Assembly: GCF_035594125.1 (NCBI RefSeq)
Contig: NC_087161.1
Coordinates: 8,020,001 to 8,084,000 of the forward strand
Length of the DNA stretch: 64,000 nucleotides
DNA from: Scylla paramamosain
Lineage: Eukaryota > Arthropoda > Malacostraca > Decapoda > Portunidae
Direction of reading: 5' to 3'
Shown piece by piece: positions 39,937 through 51,937 of the stretch; the first letter of the stretch is position 1, and each line of letters begins with the position of its first letter. A model generated the notes under the pieces. It had not been told where the DNA came from and did not search any database. It saw nothing but the letters and a program-made list of their open reading frames with translations. A program made the translations under genes and the position numbers.

Positions 39937-42900
39937 AGTCTCAGGTCAGGGTTCCTAGCTAATGGATGTGTTTAGTGAGCAGTGACCTGACGCTAGAGCT
40001 GACTAGTGTAGACATAGCGCCTTGTGTTGCTGAGTCATCTGGTTGTGTTAGTTCTCCTGTTCTTGAGGCCTTCATTGCGAAGGTCTCAGAGGTAGAGGCT
40101 GAGTTCCATCGAAGGATCTCGGAGGTGCAGGCTGAGTTTTGTGAGAATATCTCAGACCTGCAGGCTGAGTTCTGTGAGAGGATCTCAGCACCTGTGGGAG
40201 GGTTGTGTCCCACTATCACCATACCTAGTAAGGCGACAGAGGAGCAGTGGCCAGTTGTGTGCAGGGGCACCAAGAGGCTGAAGGTCCTCAAGGCGCCTTG
40301 CATGGAGATGAGGAACCCCCTTCAGGGTGTTGGAGGGAGTGACAGAGGAGGAGGTGGACATGGTAGGAGGAGACAAGGAGAAGGAGGGGGCAGATGTAGT
40401 TACTCTGGCCCAAGGTAGAGTGCTTGTGCTTGGTGATAGTCAGGTTAGGCATTTAGATAGTGTGTTCTGTACCAGTGATAGGAAGTGTAGGTCGAGGATG
40501 TGTTTATCAAGTGCTGGGATAGGGAAGGTAGCTGACAGACTAGACATGTGCTTGGAAAATGATGGTACCAAGCCCATTGTTTATCTTAGCACGGGAGGGA
40601 ATGACCTTGGTAAGGTCAGGAGTGAGGAGCTGTTTGGGAGGTTTAGGCAGGCTTTGGATAGGATTAGGGACAAGGGAGGAATCCCTGTGGTATGTGGTGT
40701 CTTGCCGAGGAAGGTGCTGAGTGGCTGTCCAGGGCTATTACAGTGAATTGCAGGCTCGTGAATCATTGTAATAGTAATGGATGGACGTTCATAGACAAAT
40801 GGGACCTCTTCTATGGTAGGGACACCTTGTACGCCAGGGATGGAGTGCACTTATCATGCAAGGGTGTTCAGGTTTTGGCCGGAACACTAGAGTGGGAGGC
40901 AACTGAACTCCAGTGCTTTTTTCGTTAGACAAGAGGGAGGAAGGGGTTGTGAGGTTGAAATAAAGGACAAATTAGTTAAATCTAGAAAGGCAACTAGCTC
41001 AGAGAAGGTAAGAAATAGCTTAAGTGTTTACTACACAAATTGTAGAAGTATTTTGAATAAAATAGATTTGTGTAGAGGAATGGTGTGTGTAGAGAACTAT
41101 GATATCATTGCTTTAACAGAAACTTGGTTAGATATGTCAGGAAAAGTATTTAATCCAGAGGTTAAGATAGATGGGTATACACTATTCTACAAAGACAGGG
41201 AAAACAGAAGAGGACGCGGCATCGCGTTATATGTTAGGGACATGTGGGGGTGTAAGGCAAGAGGAGGGAAGAAGTGTCCAGAAGGGTTGGAGGAGGGAGA
41301 GAGGGGAAGATATGTGTGAGTATGTTGGAGGGTCAGGTCATGCTGATATGGGAGAGGTGAGGTCGAGGCAAGTAGATGAGGGAGTGGAGAGGATGGAAGG
41401 GGCCAAGATGAGAGGATTAGGTAAAGTAAATCTAGATGAGTTGTATAAATATTTCATAAATTGCATACAGAACAATTAGCAAACATCTCATATAGACCAA
41501 TAAGATCACAGAAAAATTACCTTAAAATGGATGATTGTTAGGTTAAAACACAATATAGGGCAGAAGAGAAGTATATGTAAGAGACTAAAGACAGGGGAAG
41601 AAGTTTTAAGGCCACAGTATAATTAATTAGTTTGAACAGTCAGGAGGTTAACGAGGAAAGCTAAAAGCAATTATAAATTAAAGGTAGCCAGCCAGGCGAA
41701 GATGGACCCCAAGGAATTTTATCATGTATATAGGACAAAGAATAAGGAAACTATAGGTCTATTAAAGACAGCAGATGGGGAGCTGGTTAGTTCTAGGGAG
41801 AAAATTAGTAAAATTCTAAATGAGTATTTTTTTAACTGTCTTCACCCAGGAAAACATGCAAGGTATGCTGAATAGTGAACAGATGTTTAGAGCTGATGAG
41901 AATGAGAAGCTGACAGATATTACCATAACTAATATGGTAATATCTGTCAGCTTCTCATTCTCATCTGCTCTAGACAGTACCCATTTTTAAGAAAGGAGAT
42001 AAAACTTTAATGTCTAATTATAGACCTGTCAGCTTAACTTCTGTTTTAGGTAAAATAATGGAGTTAATAATAGTGAAGAGCATTTGGGAGCATTTAGACA
42101 AACATAACTTGATAAATCAGCCACAGCATGGCTTCACAAAAGAGAAGTCTTGCCTGACTAACTTGTTAAGTTTTTACAGTAAAGTGTACAAGGCAGCAGA
42201 TAATGGTGATAGTTATGACATCTTATATCTGGACTTTAGTAAAGTATTTGAGAAGGTACCCCATCAGAGGCTCCTGAGAAAGGTTAAGGCACATGGGATA
42301 GATGGGAAGGTGTTAGGCTGGATAAGGTCATCATGGGCAAGTGACAAGCGACAGTTATAATAAATGGCTCTAAATCCAAGTGGGATCATGTAATTAGTGG
42401 GGTGCCACAGGGATCAGTATTAGGGCCATTGTTCGTTTTCAATATATATTGGGTGGTGGAATTAGTAATGATGTTAGTAAATTTGTGGATGACATAAAGA
42501 TAGGTAGATTGATTAGGTCAGAATCAGATGCCATTGCCTTGCAGGTAGATTCGGATAGGATGAACAAATGGATGGACAGATGGCAAATGCAGTTTAATAT
42601 CAACAAATGCAAAGTACTTAGTGTAGGTAGAGGAAACCCACACAGTAGGTATACAATAAACAACGAAACTCTGGTAGGTTCAGGATATGAAAAAGATTTA
42701 GGAGTTATAGTTAGCTCTGAACTCCATCTAAGAAAGCAATGCATAGAGGCAAGAAATGGCAAATAGGGTATAAGGATTAATTTTTAGGAGTGTTAAAAGC
42801 AGAAGGCCTGAAGTAATACTAAAGTTATATTTGGCATTGGTCAGACCTCATCTAGATTACTGTAATGTATCCCCACATAACAGGAAGGATATAGGTCTAT

Positions 42901-43348
42901 TAGAATCAGCACAAAGGAGAATGACTAAAAGGATACAGGGGATGAGGAGTATTCCTTACGAGGCAAGACTGAAACTGTTAAATTTACATTCTTTAGAGAG
43001 ACGTAGGTTAAGAGGGGACCTGATAGAAGTCTTTAAGTAGTATAAGGGTTATAACAAGGGGGATGTAAGCAAAATTCTTAGGATCAGTAACCAGGACAAA
43101 ATAAGAAATAATTTAAGCTTAAGAAAGAGATAGGAAGAAACTGGTCCTCAAACAGAGTGGTAGATGAATTGAACAGACTCAGTAATCAAGTTGTTAGTGC
43201 TAAGACATTATGGAGCTTTACAAGAAGATTAGACGGATTTATGGATGGGAATGATAGGTGGAAATAGGTAGGTATATTTCATACAGGGACTGCCACATGT
43301 AAGCCTGATTGCGTCTTGCAGCTTCCCTTATTTCTTAAGTTCTTATGT
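39937..43348 (+). mobile_element. CR1-type LINE with SGNH-hydrolase ORF1 (element F)
   Basis: It has two ORF regions. ORF1 (39966-40928) has a Glu-rich coiled region with repeats of EVQAEFCENIS type, then an SGNH/GDSL esterase-like domain. ORF2 has an APE endonuclease (TNCRSILNKID, ALTETWLD), then RT with VFKKGDKT, NYRPVSLTS, HGFTKEKSC, YLDFSKVFEKVPH and VPQGSVLGPL. The C-terminal SAQRRMTKRIQGM and RRRLRGDLIEVFK follow. The endonuclease/RT middle is largely deleted around 41320-41970. The 3' end lacks poly-A and ends near TTCTTATGT, as in CR1 elements. Several frameshifts inactivate it. Confidence 0.88.
39966..40928 (+). pseudogene. CR1 ORF1: coiled region plus SGNH/GDSL-like esterase domain
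   Basis: The block I motif VLVLGDSQVRHLD is at about 40421-40459, the block III GGND at about 40592-40603, and the block V DGVHLS (Asp-x-x-His) at about 40840-40857. These are the catalytic signature of SGNH hydrolases, known from ORF1 of some CR1/L2 LINEs. The GDSQ variant keeps the nucleophile Ser. The reading frame shifts between 40330 and 40390 and again near 40740, so it is broken. Confidence 0.8.
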
Positions 43349-43479
43349 ATTTTCTTCTTTCTATGACTTGAACTCTTTCTGGAGGGAGATTTCAACACAC
43401 TTATCCTGTAAATTTTGACTACCAGCACCTCAGTGGATGAATTTTTGTTGCTCTTGCCCAATGCCCCTCCTACATGGAG

Positions 43480-43530
<51 letters not shown>
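43349..43530 (+). mobile_element. 3' end of family D copy 5, displaced by element F
   Basis: CTATGACTTGAACTCTTTCTGGAGGGAG continues the family D coding end (YDLNSF...EVS). The 3' UTR ends in GCCCCTCCTACAT, followed by about 50 bases of poly-A. Confidence 0.85.
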
Positions 43531-43532
<2 letters not shown>

Positions 43533-43599
43533 ACTGTAGATTATATTTTAACTGCTTATTTAAGTTGATTTACATATAAGTATGAAGAATTAACAAAAA

Positions 43600-43673
43600 A
43601 TAAATAAACCCCCCTCAAAAAATAAAAGCCCCCAAAAACAATAAAACCCAAAAAAAACCCAGTGGGTTGGAAG

Positions 43674-43708
<35 letters not shown>

Positions 43709-43760
43709 ACAACCATGCCTATTGGTGACATGGACAGTCACCTATGAGTGACATGTAGAG
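43600..43760. repeat. poly-A tract and single 23-bp repeat unit
   Basis: A 30-base A tract (43674-43706) precedes GGTGACATGGACAGTCACC at about 43725-43743 and a decayed second unit. Confidence 0.8.
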
Positions 43761-44388
43761 TAGAAGCACCACGCACACTAGCCACTCTGTGGCAGCCACA
43801 AATGAGGTCAGTGCCATGTGGATCTGGTGGAAGCAGCAGCTGTCTGCACTCCCTTTGTGAAGATGAAGTGCAAAAACCTGAGAAAGTACTGGGTGCACCC
43901 CATAGTTAGTTATGACAAACTATTGTATGGAGCATTCCACACAATATTTTTCTTTAATATTCTTGTCACTGTATTCCTTCAGATTCAAATCATAAAGTGC
44001 TGGCCTCTTCTCCATCTCTGTGGTCAATATTTCACAATCAAATAACTCTTTAGGTATTCTTCCCACTCATGGAAAGGAGTACTTGATGTTATGACAGACA
44101 GGACAAGACAGCATGAAAGCAGCAGGAGGCAGTATGGCAGCCACAAATAGTGGCTCATGTGTATGCTGCCACTTAAAATAATGGTTTCTATTGCCAGCCA
44201 CTTTGGCTGGCCACAGTGATGTGGTCGGAAAAATGGCTCTGCCCACCACAACCCACCACTTTTTTGTATCTGTCACAAAAAACATTTCCAGTGTAAATGG
44301 ACCCATAGAGATCTGTATGTTCTATATTTGATAATTTTTTTGTAGTGGCCACTGACCACTAAAAGTAGCTTGTGTAAATGCAGCCTAA
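43761..44388. other. unidentified repeat-like sequence
   Basis: The right end reads GTGTAAATGCAGCCTAA, a form typical of hAT-like MITE ends. An internal GCAGCCACAAATAGTGGCTC / CAGCCACAAATGAGG pair suggests a rearranged MITE. No firm boundaries. Confidence 0.35.
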
Positions 44389-44998
44389 GGGTGCATGCAC
44401 AGAGAAAGGAGGTTACTGGTGTGCTGGTTTCCGGCACTAACCTGTGCTGATAGCCAGCATGCTAAGTTGTCCACAAAGAACATGGGTAACCAGTTCCAAC
44501 AAGTAGTGAGCAACATGGACAGAGGCAGTATTTGTGATTAAGCTCATCATCTGATGATGAGTTTATGCTGCTTGATAGTGTTCGTACAAAACTCAAGAGG
44601 AAAAAAAGACCAGTACATGAAATAATCTTAAAGAGAAGATTTTGGAAAATATCATCATCTTTTCAGTGATCTGGTTTCAGCCAATAGCCTACCCACAACT
44701 TTCCTGTTAGCATGGTGCTTATTCCATTTATTCCACACTAGTTGTCTCTCATATACTTTGGCTATCAGGAGCTCAACATCCATCTTGCTCTCCACTCAGT
44801 AGAGTAAACCTATGCAGGTTGAGCAGGCAAAAATGATCCCAGCAAACAGGAAAGCGAGTTGAAGCCTGATGCCAGTGCTGACATGCTCGAACTTGCTTCC
44901 TCTGTGCATGCTTATGCTTGTTTATGTGATGTAATTCTTGGTGCAGGTCAGTGCCAGCTGCCCGTCCAGGCAAACCTGCTTTCTCTGTGCACGCACCC
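44389..44998. mobile_element. PIF/Harbinger-like MITE
   Basis: The 610-bp element begins GGGTGCATGCACAGAGAAAG and ends with the inverted form CTTTCTCTGTGCACGCACCC. TAA flanks both sides (44386-44388 and 44999-45001). Long inverted ends starting GGG and a 3-bp TAA target fit PIF/Harbinger non-autonomous elements. There is no transposase coding inside. The minus-strand frame at 44773-44973 and plus-strand frame at 44859-45047 are within it and are not genes. Confidence 0.88.
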
Positions 44999-45002
44999 TA
45001 AG

Positions 45003-45117
45003 GGTGACATGGACAGTTGCCTATGGGTGACATGGACAGTTGCCTAAAGGTGACATGGACAGTTGCCTAAAGGTGACACAGACAGTTGCCTAAGGGCAAC
45101 ATGGACAGTCATCTAGG
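45003..45117. repeat. 23-bp minisatellite, five units
   Basis: Five consecutive units begin GGTGACATGGACAGTTGCCT and have period 23; the last two are more diverged. The array starts two bases after the PIF-like MITE. The same unit occurs at 35846, 37962-38032 and 43725. Confidence 0.92.
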
Positions 45118-45712
45118 TCTGCCTTGGGGGCAGCATGAAGCACCCACTAAAACTGTTATCAAAGAGTTATCCGTACCATTCTGCTACTGTACTGTACTGT
45201 TACATTTATGCTACACTGCTACAATGCTCGTGCCTAATCTCAACCTAAGATGAGGTCATTATGATAATAATAGAGAATGAATTTCATACTTGTTATAAAC
45301 ATTTTTTCTTATACCTTGAAATGTTTTACTGGTCTTGAAATATTCATAAAAAAAAAATTACAGTAGGATACATGACAATGAACTTGATTCTTTCCAATGT
45401 AGCATTCGTTATGGCAAATGTGCGTTATGGTAACTGAAGAACCTATGGGAAAATTTAATTGGTTCCAAGGAACCAGAAAATAACAATAATAAAAAAAAAG
45501 AAATCACAATAAAAAAAATAAATAAAAATGAAAACATTGGCCCTACTACATTTGAGATAACACAACAAATATATACAGTACCCTCCCGAGTTTCGTGCCT
45601 TGTCCTAAATTCTTACCATCTGAGTTTCCTGCTGCTTTGAAAAGTATTGGTCACATTTAACTACTGTTGGCATCACACGTATAAATACAGTAAATCCTGC
45701 CTAAATCAGAGC
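45118..45712. other. unidentified sequence
   Basis: AT-rich. A GCATTCGTTATGGCAAATGTGCGTTATGG stretch near 45403 may be a further MITE end, but no partner was found. Confidence 0.4.
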
Positions 45713-45841
45713 TCTCTCTCTCTCTCTCTCAAAATAAGAACAATCCCAAGAATTGCTAAATAGAATAAGACTGAAAATGAAAATGGAATTACGTATATGA
45801 GTGAGAAAGAGTGAGAAACATTGAAGCGAAAATGACATGAA

Positions 45842-45972
<131 letters not shown>

Positions 45973-46919
45973 CAGCCTGGGTTAGGAAGGACCACTCCAC
46001 ACAATGAGGAGTTGCCTTCTGCTACAAGGCCTCCCTCAACGCCATAGTGCTGGACACACCCATCCGAGCGGGGCTTGAAGTAAACATGCTCAAGCTAGTT
46101 GTTGATGGTGGCTGAAGTACACTATGTGTGGGCTGTCATCGACCCCCCTCCCAGGCTGTCTACCAGGGGACAGCCCTGGTAGACTACATAACCACCAACC
46201 TCGACCGCCTCATGACAGCTCACCAATGTGACAATGTCATCATCATCGGCGATTTAAACCCACAAGGGATACAGTGATCCTTTGACTTCCTGCTCACTGT
46301 GTACAACCTCCACAACCATGTCACCTTCCCCACACATTGCTCAGGCTCCATTCTTGACCCCGTGGTAACAGATCTGCCTCCCCATGAAGTTGGCTGCTTC
46401 CTGCTAGTTCCTGTGGGAAGCTCAGACCATGAGGCCATCCTGACAAGGGTAACATTCAAGAGGACCCATGACGAGAGTTCTGCCTGCACCCTGTGGCAAT
46501 GGGAAGACTCCAACTGGGAGCAGCTGTGGCTCTGCCTGGTGACAATGAATTGGGCCAGTCTGCTGCAAGGAGACATGGATCAGCAGGCAGAGCGGCTAGC
46601 TGAGGTGCTGCTGGGAGCACAGGAGTGGTGGGTGCCACACAAGCTGCACAGAGTGAAGTCCTCAGACCAGCCATGGTTTGGACCTCAATGCCAAGCTGCC
46701 TCTGACAAGTACCAGCTGTGGTGCATCTACAAGTGCAATCCCAAGTGGCAGAACAAAAACTGTCACAAAGATGCAGCTGCTCACATGGAGGTCACCCAAG
46801 CCAAGGCCAGGGAACAGTGAGTAAAGAACAAGAAAAGGAACCTGAGGGGCAGTCACATCAGCTCAAAACAGTGGTGGGACCTTGTGAAAGACACACAAGA
46901 AGACAACACCTCCTTCAAG

Positions 46920-49182
46920 GAGGAGGCAGTAGACACCTGCCGAAACAATAATTACTCCCAGTGAGGTCTAAAGCACTGTTCAAGGGATGCTGTGAACTTA
47001 TCAGTAAACCCAGCTGTGACCTAACTGAATGTTTCCCTTTGTGTCTCACAACACAAGGGAGCAGTTACAGCCTGCCCTCTAAAGACAACTCTCTTCCTCC
47101 ACGCAAAACTACAAGCACCTAATAACACACACACACACCATTCACTCAAAAATTTCAAAATTATCATGGCGACTCCTACACCAGCCTCAGAGTCCCCATC
47201 TGGGGAGGGGACTATAAATGTCCCCAGGTCAGACTGGCTTTCTGTTGATGACCCTAAGTGTCTTGACACCCCCCCTCAACTTTTTCTTAACTTCTGCAAC
47301 ATTCGTGGTCTAAGATCTAATTTTCAATCTGTAGAACACCACCTCTCCTCTTCTAAACCTCATCTTCTTTTCCTCGCTGAAACTCAGGTGTCTGAGGCAA
47401 CTGACTCCCCTCCCACTTTCTCCCCTCCTACTTTCTCTATTCTCATTTTTTATCCAAAGCTAGATATTGCATTTATGTGTGCAATGACTTAACCTGCTCT
47501 CGTGCCCATGCTCTTGAATCTTCTGAGTTTTCCACCATTTGGCTATGACTACAAAATCACTCCCAAACTAAAATTATCTGTGCTGTATACCTCTCACCTA
47601 ACTCCTCTGACTATAAGAAATTCTTTGACTACTTAATTTCCAAAGTGGAGCACATTCTGACCCTTTTCCCTTTTGCAGAGATCTCCATTCTTGGAGACTT
47701 CAATGTTCATCACCAGCTTTGGCTTTCCTCTCTCTTCACTGACCATCCTGGTGAACTAGCCTTCAACTTTGCTATCCTCCACGACCTAGAGCAATTAGTG
47801 CAACATCCTACTTGTATTCCTGACCATCTTGGAGACACGCTCAACATTCTTGACCTTTTCCTAACCTCTAATCCTGCTTATGCTGTCACCCTCTCTTCTC
47901 CTTTGGGCTCCTCCGATCACAGTCTCATATCTGTATCTTGTCCTATTGCTCCAATCCCTCCTCAGGATCCCCCTAAGTGAAGGTGCCTCTGGCATTTTGC
48001 CTCTGCTAGTTGGGGGAACCTGAGGAGGTATTTTGTTGATTTTCCTTGGAATGACTACTACTTCCGTGTCAGAGACTCACCTTTCTGTGCTGAGCACATA
48101 ACAGAGGTGATAATGTGGTAGACGGTCACTGTTCTTCTCCTAAATCTATTAACAGTGGTGTTCCTCAGGGTTCTGTCCTGTCACCCACTCTCTTCTTATC
48201 CATTAATGATCTTCTAAACCAAACTTCTCGTCCTATCCACTCCTACGCTGATGATACCCACCCCTGCACTTTTCCACATCTTTTCATAGATGTCCAACCC
48301 TTCAGGAAGTAAACATTTCACGCAGGGAAGCCACAGAACGCTTGACTTCTGATCTTTCTAAAAATTTCTGATTGGGGCAGAGCAAACTTGGTATTGTTCA
48401 ATGCCTTAAAAACTCAATTCCTCCATCTATCAACTTGACACAACCTTCCAGACAACTATCTCCTCTTCTTCAATGGCACTCAACTGTCCCCCTCTTCTAC
48501 ACTGAACATCCTCAGTCTGTTCTTTACTTATAATCTGAACTGGAAGCTTCACATCTTATCTCTAGCTAAAACAGCTTCTATGAAGTTAGGCATTCTGAGA
48601 CGTCTCTGCCAGTTTTTCTCACCCCCCCCCCCCCATGCTGCTAACTCTGTACAAGGGCCTTATCCATCCATGTATGGAGTATGCTTCACATGTCTGGGGG
48701 GGTTCTGCTCATACTGTTCTTCTAGACAGGGTGTAATCAAAAGCTTTTCATTTCATCAACTCCTCTTCTCTAACTGACTGTCTTCAGCCTCTCTCTCATC
48801 ACTGCAATGTTGCATCTCCAACTGTCTTCTACCGCTATTTTCATGTTAACTGCTCTTCTGATCTTGCTAACTGCATGCCTCCCCTCCTCCCGTGGCCTCG
48901 CTGCACAAGACTTTCTTCTTTCTCTCACCTCTATTCTGTCCACCTCTCTAACACAAGAGTTAACCAGTATTCTCAATCATTCATCCCTTTCTCTAGTGAA
49001 CTCTGGAACTCCCTGCCTGCTTCTGTATTTCCACCTTCCTATGACTTGAATTCCTTCAAGAGGGAGGTTTCAAGACACTTATCCTTCAATTTTTGACTAC
49101 TGCTTTGGACCCTTTTATGGGACTGGCATTTCAGTGGGCTTTTTTTTTATTGGATTTTTGTTGCCCTTGGCCAGTGTCCCTC

Positions 49183-49232
<50 letters not shown>
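46920..49232 (+). mobile_element. family D LINE, copy 6, with 5' region, inserted in element E
   Basis: The 5' sequence matches that at 62461. A start ATG at 47166 opens MATPTPASESPSGEG, followed by NFCNIRGLRSNFQS and LLFLAETQVS, then [11 protein letters not shown] and GSSDHSLIS (APE endonuclease). Coding then jumps at about 48114 from the HITEVI region directly into VDGHCSSPKSINSGVPQGSVL, so the linker, fingers and part of the palm are deleted. The RT remainder, C-terminus (ARVNQYSQ-type, DLNSFKREVSRHL), 3' UTR and a 47-base poly-A follow. Confidence 0.9.
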
Positions 49233-49234
<2 letters not shown>

Positions 49235-49841
49235 CTCCTCTCCTCAAAGAATCTGGGGAACTCCATATAAAAAATAAGGATAAGGTGGATTTGCTGGCCC
49301 AACACTTTGCCTGCAAGATGACTGTCCCTCAACCCACCAAGCTTCCTCCCTCCCTCCCTGTGGTTGTGGGGAACAGGCTAACTGCAATCACCACAACTGA
49401 GAGAGAGGTGTGAGCTGCCCTCTCAGCCCTCAAGAACAAGGCTGCGGGCCCTGATAAAGTCCCTGCCTACTTCATAGGTGCTCTGGAATGCTGGCACACT
49501 CTCTCTCCAGGTTATACAAGGCCATCTTGTGCCAAGAAAGGTGGCTGAGAATCTGGAAGACCAGCCATGTGATGCCAGTATACAAGAAGGGCAGCAGATC
49601 AGAGACAGCAAACTACTGCCCCATCTCCCTGCTGTCAGTGGTGGGGAAGGTGCTGGAAGGCATCCTAGTGAGGCACCTCACATCTCACCTTGACAACCAA
49701 CATCTCAGCACCAGGCAGTTCAAGTTCAGAAAGGCTTGCTTGGCAGCAGACCTCTCCCTTCTGCTGTCAAATGAATGGAGTGATGCCCTGGACCAGGGGA
49801 GGCCCATGGCTGTCCTGGCACTAGATATCACCGGTGTCTTT

Positions 49842-50109
49842 GACTGTATGTAGCATGCTGGCCTGTTGGAGCAACTACACATGACCAAAGTGGGTGGCAC
49901 CCTCCTGGAGCTGCTATGTGACTACCTGCATGAGCAGATGTGGGTAGTCCACAACAGGCAGCAGTCTTCCCCAGTGACTGTATGTAGCATGCTGGCCTGT
50001 TGGAGCAACTACACATGACCAAAGTGGGTGGCACCCTCCTGGAGCTGCTATGTGACTACCTGCATGAGCAGATGTGGGTAGTCCACAACAGGCAGCAGTC
50101 TTCCCCAGT
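49842..50109 (+). repeat. 134-bp perfect tandem duplication in element E
   Basis: Copies at 49842-49975 and 49976-50109 look identical, both beginning GACTGTATGTAGCATGCTGG. Because 134 is not a multiple of three, the RT frame is shifted. Confidence 0.93.
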
Positions 50110-51256
50110 GAAAATAGGCACAGGTGTTCCACAGGGTAGCGTGCTGGGCCCATTACTATGGAGGATGTATGTCAACGACTTGCTTAACCTCGTTCCAAGC
50201 GCCTGTGCATATGTTGATGACGTCACCTTGTCACTGCCCTTCTCACCAGGGGAAGAACAAGAGGTGACAACCCACCTGAACACCACACTATGCCACCTGG
50301 AGAAATGGGAATACAGATGGCAAGTTACCTTCACCCCCAAAAAAACACAACTGCTCGTGGTATCCAGGTTGCTGCATGACATCTGCCCCACTCTCATTGG
50401 GGCACAACTGATGCCTCAGCAGGAGCTGCAGATCCTGGGAGTCACGTTTGACAGCAAGCTGACTTACCAGGCACACATAACTCAGCTCACCAGGTCAGCA
50501 GCAGGGAAGCTGGCCTGCTTCAGAAGGATGTTCGGATTCCTGGACAGTAGGGGATGTGAGCTGCTGTATAAAGCCAGGATCTGCTCCTCTCTCGAGTTCT
50601 CCTGCCTCACCTGGGGTGGAGCAATGCCCTCCCACCTCGCTGTCCTGGACAAGATTCAACAGAGGGCAGAATGGCTGATAAAGGATGGCCTTCCTGAGCA
50701 GCAGGCCAGCTTTCACAGCCTGCACAGCCTGTAGCACAGCAAGGACATGGCTGGCCTCACCACCCTATACAAGGTGCAGGAGCAATGGACACCTCACCTG
50801 CAGGAACTCTGCTTGCCACCATGCCCCGATGAGGTGCTCATTAGAGCTGCCTCCACAAAACCCTTGCTACTCCACGGTCTCACTCCACCCAGCCACAAAA
50901 ACAGTTCAAACAAAAGTACATGCAGTGGTGGAATAAATTTCTGGTCTTGGACAAGTGCCTGGACGACCTGTGTGTTGCAGCATGAGGAGGCCAGAAATTC
51001 AGTGTTGTTGAACCAGTGGTTTTGTGAAATGCATGACAGTAACATGGGCATAGATATTAGAAGTTCAGCCAATGAGTGACAGTGACACGTCAACAGAGTA
51101 TAGCAGAGGTTAAGCCTTGTGTGCAAGTGATGCTTTAATATGTGGTAGAGACTCAGCCTCACGAGTTGGGTTTTTTTGGATACGGGGTACCCAAAATATC
51201 TCCTTTCACCTGTATAATCATCAACATGAAAAATGGTATATTATGTATGTATTAAT

Positions 51257-51372
<116 letters not shown>

Positions 51373-51937
51373 GGGGTTCACTCCCTTGTTCCTTATCTCT
51401 GACAGATAAGTGGGATGGGAGGTGACAGGGAGAGAGGTTTGAGACAAGATAAAAGAAAGGATAGGAAAGAAAAAAGGGAAGAAGAAGAAGGGACAGGTGG
51501 CAGATAGATGAGCAGCGGCTTGCACAGCTGGTGAGTTAGTGTTGTGAGGTTTAGTCATTATTCCGATTAAATTTCTGGTAAAATTTCAGTGTCAGCATGA
51601 AGGCGGTCTAGCTATTTTTAGTTAATTATTCCAATTAAATTTTTATTAAAATTCCAGTGCTAACACAAATGGCAAGTTCATTATGCCAGTTTTGGTTTTT
51701 TATTCCAATTAGATATTTATTAAAATTTTGGTGCATTATTGCAGTTGTACATTATAATGCCATGTGTTGTAGCATACCCTACTGCATTTCATTTTGTTTT
51801 TAATGTCTGACAACCTGATACACTGGCAACACTGGTAAAGGATGCTTACACTACTGTACTATTTATGTACACTGTAGCATAATGTTTGCTGGTAATTCTG
51901 ATTGTCTCAATAAATACTTAAATGTGTTCTTTTACAG

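Larger units (their letters stand above)
46005..51100 (+). mobile_element. non-LTR retrotransposon (element E), split by family D copy 6
   Basis: Endonuclease traces at 46150-46480: IIIGDLNP at about 46235-46258, DPVVTDLPP, and GSSDHEAILT at about 46419-46445 (SDH is the APE C-terminal signature). An interlude follows with DQPWFGPQC. After the insert the RT resumes at about 49233. It has AALSALKNKAAGPDKVPA, HVMPVYKKGS, NYCPISLLSV, VLALDITGVFD, GVPQGSVLGPLLW and YVDDVTLSLPF. WEYRWQVTFTPKKTQ and ILGVTFDSKLTY follow, then LEFSCLTWGGAM. It contains a 134-bp perfect tandem duplication, stops and frameshifts. Probably Jockey-like; the clade is not settled. Confidence 0.87.

Noticed and set aside
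44773..45047. Open frames inside the 44.4-45.0 kb element
   Set aside because: They lie inside a MITE with clear inverted ends and target duplication, and look random.
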